From contig OX365955.1 of the NCBI GenBank assembly GCA_947247005.1, positions 15,047,322 to 15,111,321 on the forward strand: a stretch of 64,000 nt of DNA, given 5' to 3'. This DNA is from Spisula solida. Taxonomy: Eukaryota > Mollusca > Bivalvia > Venerida > Mactridae. How positions within the stretch are numbered: the first letter of the stretch is position 1; each line of letters starts with the position of its first letter. A program made the position numbers and the translations under genes. The notes beneath the pieces are model-generated. The model was not told the DNA's origin and did not search any database. It was given only the letters and a program-made list of their open reading frames with translations. Of the stretch, positions 33,043 through 46,891 are shown one piece after another.

Positions 33043-35847
33043 TGCTGTTTGCCTTTGGCATGTTCAAGTGGTCAAAGTAGATCGTGTACACACTTCGACG
33101 AATTTCTAATCGGCCAACCTATAAAATATAATAATACGCAATATATTCAATCAATAACTATACAGTTGTGTTCATTTTTCATTCCACGCACTTATCGATC
33201 GATTTCCTGGAAGAAATCACCTAAGCATGTACAAAATCAGCCATGCGAAACGGTTGGTGCGAAATGGCTTATGTGCACGTGATCCTCGTACAAGTCATGG
33301 GTTGCGTTTGTAATTGGTAGGAATGTGTTCTCCGTGGACTTCCTTTATGAAAAACTATTAAACTGACGAGAATAAGTATTGCGGAGGGCGTTCAAGCCCT
33401 CGGAATGTTGAGTGCCGACATCAAAACCAGACAAGTGCGACGCACGTCGACTTAAACATTACGGTATTTTTTAAGTATTTGTGTTGAGCGCATAATACTT
33501 TATCATGAAACATCTTTTCCTATCAATATACACAAATTTGATGCCATAATTTTACGTTATTGGCGTCGTATAGCCAATTCGCATGTCAGCATTGGTTTCA
33601 CACGGCTACATTTAGCATGTACCAAACAGACACCTGTTTTGTATGCTATTACATTGTCGTTGCATTGTGCACTATTGTCATTAGTATGTTATGAACTTTC
33701 ATTTGAAACAATACTTTTCATAGCCAATTTCTGTATCGCACTAATTTTCTGACAACGACTTCGAAGCAAATAGTTCTAAAATGTATTTTTGAAATCGTGA
33801 ATGTCATGTTACATCAATTCATATTCCAAACCCACCCTTTAGAAAATTACAATTTCCCTGAATATGCTTTACACCAACAGTAAACAACACTGAATAAATC
33901 TTTTAGCATTTATTGGTATTTGTGTCTATGTCAACCAACTGTGAATACTATTATATGATCATATAATCATACCATACAAATACATACATGAGACTCAAAT
34001 AAAGAATATATATTACATGCATAACATGCATTAAACCACTGTAAACATATCATGTATATATTTCATTTCAATCCAACACATCAATGTGATCAGATGTAAG
34101 TTGTTCAATTCAAACAAATATTCATATAAATATATACATTAAGTTAGGTAGCTCACTCTTTGTAATTAAATTAGTAACTTTCCGCATGAATATCATCTTT
34201 CAATAATTTAAATAAAATCGTGATGTTTCTTGGTTTGACATACAACGCTGAATGAAAACTGGCGCGGATACTCACGTGACTTTACGAGATCACCACTCCA
34301 CCTGTTGGCTAAACAGGTTCAAGGGAAAGTAATTTTCATCTTATTCTCTCCCTTTCAAACAATGAAAATTATATATTACAAACGCACGAATGATACGTCA
34401 TCGTTTGCTACGTTCAACGTTGAACGATACGAAAATTTGGGGCCCATAACGTCGAGTGACGTTGCCATAGGGAACTGTGTTTTGTTCTGACTTTGGTTAA
34501 TATTGATGATCAGCTGTGAATCAATTTAAAATAAATTTATCTTCATGTTTAGAAAATATCAAATACTTACAATGACAAATGAAGATATTAGGGCTTTTCC
34601 TCGTATTTGTTGGTCACCCCTCGTATATAAGTTGGTATTTGCTGATATTGGAATAACAGTACAATTGAGAGGATAGGCAAGTCTAGTTTTCCATATATGG
34701 AAACAGCCAAATTGTCCTAATAAATGGATTTACTTCATGAACCACTTACTAGATATTGTGCCCATTGCAAAAATGAATGGATTAGAGGTCCAAAATTGGA
34801 ACATACCTGGCTTTTGATTGGAAAAAGAAGTAGGATAAACGTGTGTCCTACCACTGAGCCACGACAGAAGCATACGCTGTATATTAAGATATAAAGTCTT
34901 ATTCATTTATGGTATCCTATGTTTTGTATTGGACTAATCTTTTGCTATAAATATACATGTTTGTAAAAAATATAATAAGTAATATTCCTTTTATTATATA
35001 CCTACACACGTTAAAAAGCGCTTTTACATTCACAAAAAGGTAAATGTTTACGGTGTGACGTCATTGACGTTGACATATGTTCGGCATATAACACGTCAGA
35101 CAGGCATGATTCAGATTTGGAAAACTAGACATGTATGATACGGAAAATGTGATCCGTGGCGTTGTATTCCACCGTGCAATTTTGTATGTATTCGTGAAAA
35201 TACAGTGTTAGGTATATAATAAAAGTGGATATCATAAGGTTTGATATCTGACGGCTTGTGTGCTACACATTCTCGTTTAATGTTTTTCATAAAAGGCAAC
35301 CAACGAAGAATAACGTAATAATCACTAAGTTGTGCTCCGTTTGTAATCATTCCTGAACGCTGAATTAAGTTAATCAAAGTTTGCTTAAGTTAAACTCGGT
35401 TGGCAAACGACTGCTGAAACACTGATGGTGTCAATGAATTGAGTCTAACATTTATCTAGCGGAGACTAACGGGTATTCAACCCAAGTAACGCAAGGGCTG
35501 GTGTACGCGAACGTTCCCCAGCGCAAATGAACGTCTGTCCTACGTAGGCAAACGGGTATCAGACGCAAAGAACGCGATAACAACGCAAGTTGTTAACGCA
35601 GTCGAACTATCCACAACGTTCAGTACCTTAATTAGGTAAACTTTGTACAACGTATCCTGGCGTTTAGCAACTCGTTCGGATTAAGTTAGGGACCGCTACA
35701 CATCCGCTAACCTGCTTTTGCAAAAGTTCACATGCGCTGGTAAACGTTATTAACGAGCGTAATTTCACCGACGTTTTGGTTCATTGTGTCGACTGTTGAA
35801 ACGCTGACGAACGCTAGTCTTAACGTTCATAGTGTGAACCCTGCTTT
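33043..35847. other. No gene seen; small repeat remnants
   Basis: AT-rich. A tRNA-like remnant lies at about 34835-34870 on the minus strand (tcgtggctcagtggtagg). From 35460 to 35840 composition shifts to many 'aacg' and 'cgtt' motifs, probably an old element. No exon candidate with splice sites was found. Confidence 0.4.
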
Positions 35848-35956
35848 AGTTTAGCATTGAAATTATGGCTGTCTGTATAAGCCTTTATAATTGGTTTCAC
35901 ACCGTAAAAGTGGACTCTACCGCTGCGTCACTCTATTCTTACCCTGACTGGACTAT
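35848..35956 (-). mobile_element. MITE family C, truncated copy
   Basis: Read on the minus strand it matches 42717-42830: tagtccagtcagggtaagaa, gtgacgcag, ttacggtgtg, ccaattataaaggctta. The second end is missing. Confidence 0.65.
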
Positions 35957-37279
35957 ACCAACAATCAGTGCGTCTTTGTTTGTTTTGAATCCACCTCGAG
36001 TGTTTTACCTTGGGTATATCGACTCATTAAGTTTACTGTCAACATCAGTGTAAGCACGATGTAAGGAACAATCATATTCAACCAGTTGACAGCAATACAA
36101 TATTTACTTTAGAAAGAAAAACAGCTCAATTACTTCTAAGTAAAATCAATCGTCTACCCAGCAAGCCAATAATTGCGACAATATCCGATAATACGTATAG
36201 CCGAGAACTATTGTACTTGTCAACAATAAAACACAATAAAACCCGACATGCTGCCGGTCTTAGTCAAAGAAAATTTCTGAAAACATTCTTGGACAACTCG
36301 GTGTTATAACATTAAGATCACGTGATGTTGTAAAACGTGTATAAGGTTTTGAAATTTATTTGTGCTGTGTATATTCAAAGTTGTCTTATTCGGTTGACGA
36401 TTTGTTGTTTTTATGTCCTTAATAAAATATTTTAATAAATTTTAAAAAAAATAACTAACGGACATATAAACTAATTGCGAAGGATACTTTGCTCGGTTTG
36501 GTGAATTGTTGTGTAATTTTCAATCTATTTGTTAATGAAATGATTGAACAAGTCATTGTTTGTGCTAAGGAAATGAGGCCATTGACCGAAAAGGACCATG
36601 GAATTAGTGAATATTGACTAAAAGGTGAATATCAGCTTGAATTGTACACTAGTTGTAAAATTAAGTCCTAGAAGACTGGTTTTGAGACAATATAACAACC
36701 CGTAAATGTTAGGACACGTGATATAGTGCAATGACTTTAAGTACGGAATAGTTTTTATTACAGGAAAACATTTGAACATTGCAAATATATATCATCAGTG
36801 AAACATCGTTTAGTAGAATGATTAATATTACGGGGACAAAGGAAATATATGCTAACAGTGAAAACTCTTTTAGTATGATTCATATTACAGGAAAATGTTT
36901 GGACATTGGAAATATATTATTAGAGTGAAACATCTTTATTATTTGGTTTATTATTACATGAACATCGCTTGTTAATGATTGTTGCTTTCAGAGATATATT
37001 GATACTGTTGTTGACATGAGAGAGGGCCACATGGTAGAAGTAAAATAAACAGTGTATATAATTGATAAATATTGCTACTCATCAGTGACGCTGTCTGTTG
37101 TCTTTTACGGTCATTCAATGAGTCCATGACGTCAAGAATGACGTGACCACAGAATTGTAAAAACGACACCATGAAGTGTTAACGTATGAAATTACTTCAG
37201 TAGAACGAATGATGATATTTATATAATAAACAGACGTTTACGAGATTACGGATAGTATATTTTGGAGCTGGATGACGTC

Positions 37280-37366
37280 ATGGCTGGTTACGCACGTCAA
37301 GAATATTACAACGTCGACTACCAACATAGAGCAGTCATCATGAGAAGGCAGCTTCTTGAAAGAAGG
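37280..37366 (+). CDS. Small coiled-coil protein gene, exon 1
   Basis: ATG at 37280 gives MAGYARQEYYNVDYQHRAVI then MRRQLLERR, ending at donor GTAAGA in phase 0. The A of the ATG is the last base of a perfect TGACGTCA palindrome (37273-37280), a CRE-like site that may or may not matter. This exon is joined by inference to 43938 and 45735 because phases and the charged composition continue. I do not recognise the family. Confidence 0.6.
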
Positions 37367-39299
37367 GTAAGATTTCGAATTATTGCATTTTCTGAATTTA
37401 TTGTTTTCTGATTCTAGTAATAATGGAGAAATTAGACAAGCAACTTTATTCTTGATTTTAACCTTCCCCACATATTTTCACATAAAGGCTAATCTTCTAG
37501 GGTTGCCTACAGGGTTAATTGCGTTTCAAATTGCCGTTGATGACGTCATAAAACACGACATTATAAAGGAAAAGATGACTTATATTGTATGATATAATGT
37601 ACAACACAATTAAACCTGTGGTCAAACAAACCATATTGTTAGGGTCATTGTAAAGGTCAGCTGCACGAATTTGCTCCCGACCATTCGAAGTATCTCAGTC
37701 TGTGTTAAATCTCAGCTGAATTATTATCTCATGTTCTTTGAATTTTTCTTTTTTTTAAGTGAATCCCCATACCAAATCTGACTCAAGCTTGATAATTATG
37801 AATGAAAACATTGAGCCAAGTCAAGTCAAATTATTTATTGGCATAAACAACAAAGTCCATCGCAAAGTAAACATATATGCAAATCAAACTTTATAACAGC
37901 AAATTTCTAGAGCTCAAAATTGAGATTTGGCTTACGTCCAGACTCTGGTTTTAGCAAAAACCCAATTTGAGCTGAGATATATCCTTGAGATGCGTCTGAA
38001 GATCAGGGCAATGCCCCATGATTATAAAGTTTTTTATGGTCGATCCTATTTTGGGCTCAAACTTTAAATGTTTCAAACGTGAAATGTCTCATAATTTACT
38101 GAAACTTTTATATCACATTGATTGTCATAAAGAAACAGAGTAGCATTTTCTCAGGTACAGTAAAGATTATTTAATTCATGATAGGACTTTCTAGGAGCTA
38201 GGGTCATAAGTTACTCCAGTTGAATCAAACTTGAAAAACCCTTTATAATCACGAGGCTTAAAATGTGTGCAGGCATTTTCTCTGTACCAAGCATTGAGTA
38301 TTTTAAAGCATTTCAAAATCATGAACAAATAAGAAAGCGCAAACCCTGTGACATGCTGCCCTGTTGCTCGACTGAAGTTAAATCGTTTAAAAACTAGGAC
38401 GTTCTCGTAAACTTCAATTCCTTTTCTCTCTACCATTGTGTAAGAAATGAAAACGAACCATTTTAGACTTCGTTAAATCGATTTTAGGACATGGTTAAGT
38501 AAAACCACAAATACTAGAGCATCGAATAACACAATTTCATTTTCACAGTCAATAGAGAACTGCGCTAAACTTCAACGAAATTGATTACAATCAACAGTAT
38601 TGTGTTGACTTTTATGCACCGACAGGAAATTGGGTGGTGGTAAATGTATTTAGTTTCCCTACAGTTCAATTAATACAAACATCAGTATGTTCGCTTGTAG
38701 TTTAGTTGAATGTTCAGAATTGTGTCAGGTTCCTACTTTGTAATACAATACATACATTGTCGATTTACAACATTAATGAAAAAAGCTACATTTCCCTTTT
38801 TCATTTATAAAACCACATTTCAAAACAGAAATTTCAATATACGTAATCATACTCAAAAGTTAATACACACATGATTCAAACGCTGTCATCAGATTGTATC
38901 ATTGTACGTGCCAGTATAATTAATCTCGCTAAAAACCATAGTGTAAAATCATCATTTTTCGAGGGGTTTGAATGCTCGTTGATGTCGTTGTTTTTATGCG
39001 AACACACGTTCAAAGGCACTTTACATTATAGTGTTGCTATACTACAAGGGCGCAGGTACATCCTCTACCAGAGCAGATACATCATTATCTGCCCAGAGGG
39101 ACAGACTGAGAGAAAGCCCCTGAATTAAGAGAGAGGCGTTAGATACAGGCATGTCTGGAGCTGCAAAAGTGCGCCTAGCTCTTATTTCGAATAGACAGCC
39201 TGGTTCGTTAATGTGCCCGATGTATAACACCGATACACAGTGAACCATATCGAAAATTGATATTGCTGTCAAATATGTAATCCACAATAAATAAAGACG

Positions 39300-39366
39300 T
39301 TATAATTATAATAATAATAATAATAATACATGTAATAATAAAATAATAATAATTATTATTATTATA
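39300..39366. repeat. (TAA)n / (ATT)n microsatellite hairpin
   Basis: A run of ataataataataata followed by ttattattattata, interrupted by acatgtaa. Self-complementary. Confidence 0.85.
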
Positions 39367-39454
39367 CACAGCTTCCTGGCACCTCATACTCATATACTTT
39401 GCATTACAATCAAATACAGCGGGAAATATTATAAATATTTCCGAAAAGTCCAGT

Positions 39455-39530
39455 TACCATGCCGGGGATTGAACACACGACCTCTGGATTGAGAGCCCCA
39501 GTGCGTTACCACTGAGCTTTCGCCGCTATA
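39455..39530 (-). mobile_element. tRNA-like remnant, minus strand
   Basis: On the minus strand: GCGGCGAAAGCTCAGTGGTA (box A-like) and GTGTGTTCAATCCCCGGCAT (box B-like). The acceptor ends do not pair well, so it is more likely a SINE or pseudo-tRNA than a working gene. Confidence 0.5.
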
Positions 39531-41214
39531 TCATAGTTTGATTAAAACAGAAAGTGGAGGGTGTTGTAATAAAATCGCACACTCAACTTGCAAGTTTGCA
39601 GATATCGCACTTTTTCCAGAATAGCGCTACAGTTATTGCTCTCGCGTAATGCACATAATAAGAAGCAGTTCTCTATCTATATATGTATGATTGTGTTATT
39701 ACGTAATAATGAAAATATATGCTATGTTATTCTGTTCCAAAGTTTGTTTAAAGCAGTGTTATACTAAAAATTAAAATATACCAATATATCATAGTATTAC
39801 ATAAATATAAAAAATATGTTCAAGTAAACAGCGACACAGAAACAATGACCAATGCTTTATGTCAAGGGCCAGTGAAAATTATTATTTTACACATGCAAAC
39901 TAGCACTATTTAGAGTTTTGTTCGTATATATAGCTGTAAAACTCCGTTCGAAATATAAAAACAACATAAAAACGTGGGCTATTAAATAAATATCCATTTT
40001 GACGCTGGAGTCAAAGGTTTACATGTCAGTTGAGAATAAAAAATCAAATTCATGCCTTCGTGTCAAAATAAATACATACATTTGTAGAATTAGCATAATT
40101 AAAAAGGATATTTCGTATAAATTAAAAATCCTTTACGCATGATTTGAAATCTATCCATTAATAAGAATGGTATCGAATTTAACTGTCATTTCATTGAAGT
40201 TTTATACACGAGTTAAAATACAGACTTAAGATTAGCACAGGAATTGATAGACATATTTAAGTAATTATACCCGATTTTCAAGTGCTTAAGGAATATAAGT
40301 AACAAGAGCGTGCCTCTAATTATTTTGACTGATAGATTAGTTAGGGATTATACATGTATATAATATTATTTGATTGTAGTTTTTGATTTCATTGTGTGTC
40401 AAAGTTAAGACTGCATATCCAGTACCTTATAAATAACAGGTGCGAGAGAGAATGTTAAACTGTATATAATACTTGAAACTTGTGCGTATTTGTACAAAAG
40501 TTTAAGGTTTTGTTCGCATTGAATTATATATGAACTCCCAAGGACTTTGATTTAAAATATACATTTCATAGTAAGTACGTTTCCTTGTTTCACGTTTTTA
40601 CGAGTCTCGTTATTTTATATAGAAGATATCATCTCATAATAGTACTTTTTACCAGTTTTCTAAACCGTCTTTCCATATTTCGACAAAATAAAAAGTTTTG
40701 GAACCTTATAATAGGCATCATATTGTATTATTACAGTCTTCTTTCAATTACGCAGTTTTGTTAACCGAATCGGATCGTTTCACACGGCAACTGACTTCTT
40801 AACATTTGTAGACCATGGCTATAGCTAATATCACAGAGGAACGTACTCTACCCACATTCGGTAATTTCAAAGGAAACGAAAACATAAGAATTATATTTAT
40901 TGCTGTATAACTTAATCACATCGTTTGTGCTCTATGTCGCTTCTCGACATCCCCCTATAACAGTGGTCAGTCAAGTTCCTACACACTGACTCTGGTGTCA
41001 GAAGAATACGTATGGACAACTCGGAATACTTCTTGACATTTCATTTATATAGTAACTGTTGGCTATAACTAAATAGTGCTTCATTCTGGGCTACTATCCA
41101 TGTACCTTCCTCCTAAAGGCAACTGATGGTTTCTTCATAAGTCAGGCTGTAGATTGTGAGCACTAAATATAATGCCTTTTAGATGTACATTTGTATTTTT
41201 ATTCAGTTGTATTG

Positions 41215-41605
41215 TCAAGAGCGACCATGCGTCTGGCCTATGTTTCCAAGCCACGACCTCATACGACATGACCTTACGGAATGAGTTACAGTCGTAGTGA
41301 GTGACCATTTGGTTTTATCCCTGCCTAATTTGCTAATGACCTCCGACGAGGGAAAACCATAGGCACAAAGGGGACCAAGAGCAAGTAAAAGAGCTTTCCT
41401 CTGGCTATCTTTCAAAACTCTCCAAATACAAGGTCGAGCCGATTTCTCTATTGTACGTCTCCAAGATGTTTTGTAGCCTCCTCCTTATCCTTTCGTTCAC
41501 GTGTCCATCGAGCAACATTTGCTATGTTGTCTTGGGGTTTGCGTAGAACATGTCCAAACAAACGCCAGCGTTTTCTTTTGAGAATTGTACTCATTTCGAC
41601 GGCTG
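41215..41605 (-). pseudogene. Decayed LINE 3' coding fragment
   Basis: The minus strand reads KRKRWRLFGHVLRKPQDNIA then NVARWTRERKD, the GHVLR block typical of the C-terminus of endonuclease-reverse transcriptases of RTE/Jockey-like LINEs. A stop and frame breaks follow (the next part reads RTIEK in another frame). No RT core is left. Confidence 0.55.
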
Positions 41606-41875
41606 CTTAGTTTGCTCAAGCAGGTCTTTATTTGATGTTTTTGTAGGCCAGAAAATTGTTAGGATCTCCCTGAGACAGCCGTTATGAAAGCTGGGTAGTC
41701 TGTTTCATTTTCAGACAATAGAAACTTGACAATATTCCATAGGATCCTCAACAATGAACAATCGAACCTGAATTTTGTCTAAGCAAAGAAAATATTAAGT
41801 GACGTTTTGGCTCATAGGATGTCTCACAATATAGGTTTAATTATGGATATTCAAAGAAAGCGTTATTACAGTTAC

Positions 41876-42092
41876 CGTAAATCATTATTTTTCGAGGGAG
41901 ATAAATGTTCATTGACTTCTTTGTTGAACTCGGCCACGAAATGTAACTCCCACGAATAATCGACTTTCAAAATATGGAACAAAAATATTACTCTTCAGTA
42001 TTTTGTAATTCGCGAATTTACGACCACAAACAACGTATTTTGATCAAAGCCACGACCTTTGATACCCACGAAAATATGTGATTTTACAGTGT
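41876..42092. mobile_element. Inverted-repeat MITE (about 217 bp)
   Basis: Left accgtaaatcattatttttc and right atatgtgattttacagt are partly complementary, and the interior is full of 'cgaat/acgaa' motifs. A partial relative of the left end is at about 38930-39000 (gtaaaatcatcatttttcga), and 55490-55715 has the same style of ends (gattttacagtag). Weak but recurrent. Confidence 0.45.
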
Positions 42093-42716
42093 GAGAAAAC
42101 TAACTTGTGTTTTACTTTCCTATCTTTGTAAAGCATTCTAAGGTTTCTGAATCAGAATGACAATTTATCATTCGAATTATTGTCCAAGACCCGTGAAAAT
42201 GGTTTAAACAACTGTGTATTAAACGAACCAGGCATAATATGGGAGATATCAAATTTATACTTAATGAATTACGTGACAAGTAATACACCATTTGTAAACA
42301 CGAATGTCTGGTTTCTCATTGTACGAGTATAATCTATTTAGCACATCTTACTGAAACTTGAAGAGCATTTTAAAAAAGTAAAAGTTGGTATGGTACGCAT
42401 TGTATAACTGTTTGTATTTACTGGTTATAGATGCGTTGAGTATAGTAATTCTCACCAATTCTTTTAAGATTTATGCATTTTCGGGTGAAATTTGAAATAT
42501 GAGTAAAGTATCAAAGAAAATGTATGTTTCGAACTTCTTTAATTTTCAATGTTTACAAATTTTTCCTTCTTTAAATTGCAATTTTACGACAAAAAAGATC
42601 CCGACTAATGCCTTTAAATGCCAACTTTTGTCATCAATACTATAAACTATTGTTTAACTGTTAATAAACAATCCAAAACACATTTACAAAACATGAACAT
42701 ACGAGGTAGTCCAGTC

Positions 42717-42914
42717 AGGGTAAGAATACAGTGACGCAGTGGTCGAGTCCACTAATTACGGTGTGCAACCAATTATAAAGGCTTAACCAGGCAGCTATAA
42801 TGTCAATGCTAAACTAACATACTATATTTGCTCTACCTGTTCAGACAAAGGTTGTAATATTTTGTGTACACATAAACGAATACGTCACTGTCACAGTATC
42901 CTAACTGGACGGTA
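42717..42914. mobile_element. MITE family C, copy 2
   Basis: Ends tagtccagtcagggtaagaa and tatcctaactggacggta are inverted repeats; internal gtggtcgagtccacta and the body match 13997-14221 along the whole length. Confidence 0.78.
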
Positions 42915-43937
42915 TAAATCGTTAATTTAGGTCAGTAAACATTGCATTTTCCTTTATCAGTGTCTTCTTTTCGCAGTTAATGTACGTATAAATGGATTAA
43001 TCAGGTCGGTCACTTGAATACATAACAATGTTTATATAAACATTGCAAATTCTCGTATTAATGTATTATTTTAATATATAGTTTGTGTATTAGTATACGG
43101 CTTTATGAATAAGGTATTGATTTTCACTGTCCTTTTCTCAAAATAAAATGTTTAGAACTATAAAATGCCTTAAAAGGACAATGTTATTATATTATATATT
43201 ACAGTGTCTGTATACAAGTGACAGATCTGATTAAACGGACTATATGTATGAGCATGTTTCTTATTGAATAATGTATTGATTTGCTCTGCCTGTGTAAGTC
43301 TCCCATTGACTGTTGGAAACAATAATGCAGGTGTATTTTGAAATCAAATGTTTTCTCTGCACAAAGTATAATTTACGGGGTGATTCATAATATCTGTCAC
43401 ACTTTTCAAGTAGACGGTTTTGATATGTCTGAGTATTACCACAAAAGGGTAATTAATCCAAAACGCATGTATGACGTCATGGTGTCAACATCGTTCCTGT
43501 ATCATATTTACATTATATAAAGCTTTCATGTGATATATGATACATACATTCAGTTTATTCAGATCTGTCACTTGTATACACACATTGCAATATTGTAACA
43601 TTGTTTTTTTATGGTTTTAAACATTTTGTTTGGAGAAAAAGCAGTAAGAAGCAATACATTATTCACTAAGCCACACACTAAGCCACACACTAAAACATAT
43701 ACTCGTATATTAATGTTATAATGTATATTACAACAAAACATTAAAAAGAGAAAATATGTTGTTTATATACACAATGTTATGTTAGCACTGGCTACGGAAT
43801 TCCATTTTAAAGGGGTAATGTGTTGCATTCCTTCAGTATAATAATGTATAGAGCGATTTTGAATGGATCGACTGCTATGGTACTTAATGGGTAAAACTTT
43901 AAATTCCTGTAATTTAATACACATATTATCAATGCAG

Positions 43938-44110
43938 GTTTTGTATGACATGGCGGGAATGTACAAGAAACAGTTACCAACCTGGACAGAATTAAAACAC
44001 ACACAATTACTGGATGAGAAACAGAAAGTAGAAGAACAAAAATGGGACCAGGAATTCATACGTCGACAACATGAGCTTGAGAAACAGAGACAAATGTCAG
44101 ACCAACGAAG
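43938..44110 (+). CDS. Small coiled-coil protein gene, exon 2
   Basis: Acceptor aatgcag, then VLYDMAGMYKKQLPTWTELK and a run rich in Glu, Gln and Lys (DEKQKVEEQKWDQEF...ELEKQRQMSDQRR), ending in two bases before donor GTATAC. The composition is strongly helical and coiled-coil like. The 5' intron (37367-43937) is 6.6 kb; the 3' intron (44111-45734) contains the SINE at 44865-45198. Confidence 0.65.
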
Positions 44111-44864
44111 GTATACCGTAAAACTCTCATAATATGACCATCATTTTTATCCTTACAAAGTAAAGTAAAGTAACTAGCTAAAGTCTATTTCAGTCACTTT
44201 TCAGACATGCCTTCTTTCAGCCTACAGCACATTTATCCCCCATACTATTGAGTCGCAAGCCGACTTGATCCTTGATGATCAGGTCTCATTATTGTGTTGG
44301 TCATTATATTGCTATTTTAAAAAAGAGTAAAATGGTGGAAACCAAGAAAAGTGTCGTCTAAATTTTGAGGTGGTCTTAATATTGAGGGAAACAATATATA
44401 GCAAAACAGTGCAAGTAGACCTGGAAATGGTGGCCATACAATAGCATTTAAGTATTTTGTGCTGGTGTTATCTGAAATATATTCGAACAGGGATAAAACG
44501 ATTAGGTGACGGTTTAATGATGGATTAACGTATTAACAATCAATTGATTGTGGTTTACACTTCATTGTTCAAGTACGCCAAAATAATTTTGCCGTCAGTT
44601 TAAGGTTATTACCCTGTTTTGTATTAATGTCTGAAAATAGTAACCGGAACCTGACCTTTATGCATACATACATCACAAGGGTCCTATGAGGAATATGCGT
44701 GCATGTATCATCAGAGTTCTCGAGAAAGTAGTGCCTTCTTGTCCTTTGAATGAGAGGTAATCGGCGACACCCCAGATGGAGTGTCACCATAGTTTGTGTC
44801 GTATTATTATGCTTATATTAAAAATGTTTATATGCTTTCGTCTGAGTTAGTCATTGATTTATAT

Positions 44865-45198
44865 GCTTTTATTTAACCTCGCCACCGGAAATCCACATGC
44901 CCCCCCCCCCCCCTGAAGCTGTAAGTCACTTTAGCTCTTGGGGGATAGTGCATGATAAAGAAGATGCCCCTGTTCCAGAAGCATCCCTGGTTCTTTTACG
45001 TGCAGATGTAAAGCATCATGCATGGGACCTCGCTAAACGTGTCGTCCGAAAGACTTAGTAATTTTTGTTATGTTAGGTGGGAAACACTGAAACGCATTTC
45101 TGTTTTTGATCTGGCTGGAGTAGGGATCGAACCCACAACCTTCATATCCGCAGAAGGTAGCCCTTACTACTGTACCACTTGTCCTTTTAGTGTGGCTG
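44865..45198 (-). mobile_element. tRNA-derived SINE family D, copy 2
   Basis: Reverse orientation copy of 14381-14715: the tail 'tgcttttatttaacctcgcc', the body 'gttccagaagcatccctggt', 'gtcgtccgaaagactta' and the tRNA-like head 'gggatcgaacccacaacctt' all match. A 13-base or so C-run interrupts it at about 44901. Confidence 0.78.
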
Positions 45199-45269
45199 CC
45201 ATTGTATAGCTTATTTTTTACAAGTATGCGCATGCGCAACTATAAATGCCTTTGGGAAGTTATGTATTT

Positions 45270-45690
45270 TTATGCCCCCGTATTGATAGATCGGGAGACA
45301 TATATTGATTCACCTGTACGTCCGTTTGTTCGACGTTCGTCCGTCTGGTTAACCCAAATTGACCGTTTCTTCTAGCATCATTATGGCTTGCTATAAAGCA
45401 TCCATACTTGCATGGATGTTATATAAGAACACTCTCCACATGCCTGTATCACCTGACCCCATTCTGACCTTCACCTTGACCTAATTTTGGACTTAGACTT
45501 ACTGAAAGTTAACCCAAATTGACCGTTTCTTCTAGCATTAAATGGCTTGCTACAAAGCTTTCATACTTGCATGGATGTTGTATATGAACACTCTCCACAC
45601 GCCCGTTTCACCTAACCCCATTTTGACCTTCACCTTGACCTGATTTTTGACTAATTATGGGCAAGGCTTTCACAGGGGGCATAAGCGTTT
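45270..45690. repeat. Dispersed repeat with two tandem units
   Basis: Opens with tatgcccccgtattgatagatc and closes with cacagggggcataag, a weak terminal inverted match. Between are two similar units beginning gttaacccaaattgaccgtt (about 45347 and 45506). Common style in bivalve genomes. It ends about 45 bp before exon 3 of the small gene. Confidence 0.65.
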
Positions 45691-45734
45691 ATTGAACGCA
45701 GTCTTGTTTAATTCAGCGTTTTATCTGTTTTCAG

Positions 45735-45900
45735 AACGAGAAGCTCTGCTAAACTATCGGATCTGTCCGCTAGATGGCGCCATCTTGAACGAAAACGTGT
45801 TGAAAAGAGTGCATGTTATCTGGAACGATTGAGAACGAATCTAAGTATAACTCTGCGTGCAGAATCAATGTCATCAGGATCGCCATTCTCTGAAAGATGA
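45735..45900 (+). CDS. Small coiled-coil protein gene, exon 3
   Basis: Acceptor ttttcag; the first base completes Arg, then TRSSAKLSDLSARWRHLERK and RVEKSACYLERLRTNLSITL through SGSPFSER and TGA. Total protein is 141 residues. Phase 2 of exon 2 meets phase 2 here exactly; the competing frame gives a shorter tail. A candidate AATAAA lies at 46522-46527. Function unknown; short charged helical proteins of this kind are often ciliary or cytoskeletal, but nothing here proves that. Confidence 0.6.
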
Positions 45901-46891
45901 CGTCATTAATGACGTAGAATTTGGCAAGATTCGTGATTCCCTTATTGATGGATATCTTCGTTATTTTCCGGACAATTAACGGATTGATGTAGATATACCT
46001 CTATATGTGTGCCACTGGATTTAAGTGAACTGTTACTGCTAGCTTACTATATACAAGAAAGCTACACAGAAGGTCAACAACTCGGACATTATATTTTCAG
46101 ATGACTTTATATTGTTATACAATCACGGTTTGGCATTATGTATCTGTATTATATATCATTGTGTTCTTTCAAATCGTTCTTAGCTCCATATTCACAACAT
46201 ATCTCAATTTCAGCAATTTCTTGTAATCTTACGCCAAAGGTTTCGTTCAAACCTGTGTAATTCGTTGCATTCTTATTTGTTATAATCGCAGTTTAGACAA
46301 ATCCAATGCACTATACGCTATGTACATTTCAAATACCTCGTATATACGTTTGTGTCTTTGTTCCCGACCTGTTCGAAATTTTGGAAAACTTTTTACACAC
46401 TTTTGACTTGAGATATTTTGTGAATCCGGGACGGAAAATTCGTGACAGCTCGTCCCAGCGTTGTCCATGTACATATAATGTCGCTTTCATTCAGAAATCA
46501 ATGTATAAATATATTTTATTGTAATAAAATGTGTATACCCAGTTTGCCTTGGATTTTATTACCGTTATAACTGCAATATGGCTTTGCACACTTTTAAATA
46601 TGGGTGCTCAAAAGAAATTGTCGTTTACCGAATGTTTCTATATTACAACAACGACCATGGAATATACTCCTATATACAATTACACATGATAAACACACAA
46701 CACATGTCCCATCGCTGATGCCAACAGGTTACTTCTATACGAAGTATGTGCTGTCACCCTGCTAATGTCTGGGTATGCACCTTGTAGTCTCAGCACAATC
46801 GTTGTACTTGTTCACATCTCGTACAGGACATATGTATGGATGTCGTAAGCAAGACGGGCTTTTTGTATCATCATATAAAGGAATCATATGC

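Larger units (their letters stand above)
37820..41210. other. Intron sequence, no exon seen
   Basis: Part of the 6.6-kb intron of the small gene. It contains a retroelement-tail-like stretch (37814-37850), a SINE-like remnant near 39050-39265 (ggttcgttaatgtgcccgat), the A/T trinucleotide tract at 39300-39366 and a tRNA-like remnant at 39455-39530. The rest is AT-rich without motifs. Confidence 0.4.

Noticed and set aside
39455..39530. Functional tRNA gene on the minus strand
   Set aside because: Acceptor ends do not pair and the T arm is imperfect.
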